Source: Zygaena filipendulae (Eukaryota; Arthropoda; Insecta; Lepidoptera; Zygaenidae). From it: a stretch of DNA of 64,000 nucleotides. Below are positions 63,640-64,000 of the stretch, piece after piece. A program made the translations under genes and the position numbers. Numbering within the stretch: the first letter of the stretch is position 1; every line of letters begins with the position of its first letter. The stretch covers positions 14,337,001 to 14,401,000 of the forward strand of contig OU015652.1 of NCBI GenBank assembly GCA_907165275.2. The letters are read 5' to 3'. The notes under the pieces were generated by a model, which did no database searches, had not been told where the DNA came from, and saw only the letters and a list, made by a program, of their open reading frames with translations.

Positions 63640-63752
63640 ATAATCATTGATGTCACGTGGTCACGAAAAAATTGAACTACTGCATGGAGCCATGGACGAT
63701 TTCAACTTTAACAATCATAAACTGCCAACTTTGCTAAGGGGGCTGGTCCGCG
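63640..63752. mobile_element. MITE, CTTAGCCAAGTTGAC family, right part
   Basis: ACGTGGTCACGAAAAAATTG and the right end ACTTTGCTAAGGGGGCTGGT match the 51908 and 62302 copies. The left terminal repeat is missing or replaced by the LINE tail. Confidence 0.55.
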
Positions 63753-64000
63753 CCACGCTTGTCACTTGTCAGCGCGATTTGCGTGCGCGGACGCAGCAAA
63801 AACGTCATTTTATTTACGATCCGAGCGGCTGACGTCTGACAGACAGCACGGTTGCATCGTATCACACGATATTGTTCTATAAGCAAACACTTTCTACTAT
63901 TGTGAATAGAATTACATCTCGGCTACTGTCACTTATTAATACGCGAACTGGTTGTTTCATGCGATACAGATAATATTAACACAAGGGGACATATTTTGCT
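63753..64000. other. No recognisable feature to window end
   Basis: GC-richer up to about 63850 (GCGCGATTTGCGTGCGCGGA), then AT-rich. No splice acceptor or exon can be supported at the edge. Confidence 0.35.

Noticed and set aside
1..64000. Endogenous retrovirus or LTR retrotransposon
   Set aside because: I saw no paired long terminal repeats, primer-binding site, gag zinc knuckle, or integrase motif; all reverse-transcriptase traces are of non-LTR type.

Overview
The window looks like non-coding DNA from a moth or butterfly (Lepidoptera). It is AT-rich, full of strings such as aggtaggtacctac, and dominated by non-autonomous Helitrons that begin with TC and end in a CCGCGG hairpin plus CTAG; this matches the Lep1 type known from Lepidoptera. 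There is no operon-like gene order, no rRNA or tRNA gene, no CRISPR array and no long open reading frame. The first six bases, GTAAGT, are a perfect splice donor, so the window may be the interior of one very large intron of a plus-strand host gene. That is inference.

I count about 45 Helitron copies or fragments on both strands. Several abut head-to-tail with a CTAG|TC junction (26380/26381, 60256/60257). Cut-and-paste elements are well supported by target-site duplications (TSDs): four hAT-type elements with perfect 8-bp TSDs (9496-10231, 36673-37321, 45080-45454, 45640-46393), three MITEs with 3-bp CWG TSDs (16326, 31531, 50264) and a foldback MITE family with TTA TSDs (18953, 33685, 47052). 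A three-copy MITE-like family carries paired TGACGTCA palindromes (23753, 49669, 54469). A family with CTTAGCCAAGTTGAC ends recurs at 30472, 51908, 62302 and 63640, and an unnamed 370-620 bp repeat at 18255, 22889 and 60836. Retroelements are one 5'-truncated non-LTR element with a readable reverse transcriptase (55594-57150), a second LINE carboxy-terminal stub (61255), many LINE 3' tails and about five tRNA-headed SINEs. Several insertions are nested and can be ordered in time.

The best candidate for something beyond ordinary repeats is at 16843-17789. A 102-residue frame with a SWIM-like zinc-finger signature ends at 17789. It has a good splice acceptor, and a donor 617 bp upstream joins in frame to a short ATG exon. 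The intron between them holds a symmetrical higher-order minisatellite of alternating 61- and 58-bp units with a 40-bp unit at each end. A second striking structure is a pair of abutting perfect hairpins (arms 33 and 28 bp, both with TT loops) at 50885-51010. They lie in one copy of the CWG MITE and are absent from the other two.

Layout: 1-9 kb Helitrons, a SINE or two, a GACGTC-rich palindrome cluster (6.57-6.64 kb) and one unidentified minus-strand frame (3986-4342). 9-16 kb a hAT remnant and Helitrons. 16-24 kb the SWIM-like frame, minisatellite, foldback MITEs and a SINE inside a Helitron. 24-36 kb sparse, with Helitrons. 36-38 kb a hAT that split a SINE and was itself hit by a Helitron. 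38-45 kb Helitrons and CpG-rich islands (42.0, 42.8-43.7, 44.1-44.2 kb) that might include a promoter. 45-55 kb hAT and MITEs. 55-64 kb the LINE, Helitron tandems and more MITEs. Copy boundaries were read by eye and are usually good to a few bases; degraded copies are less precise.
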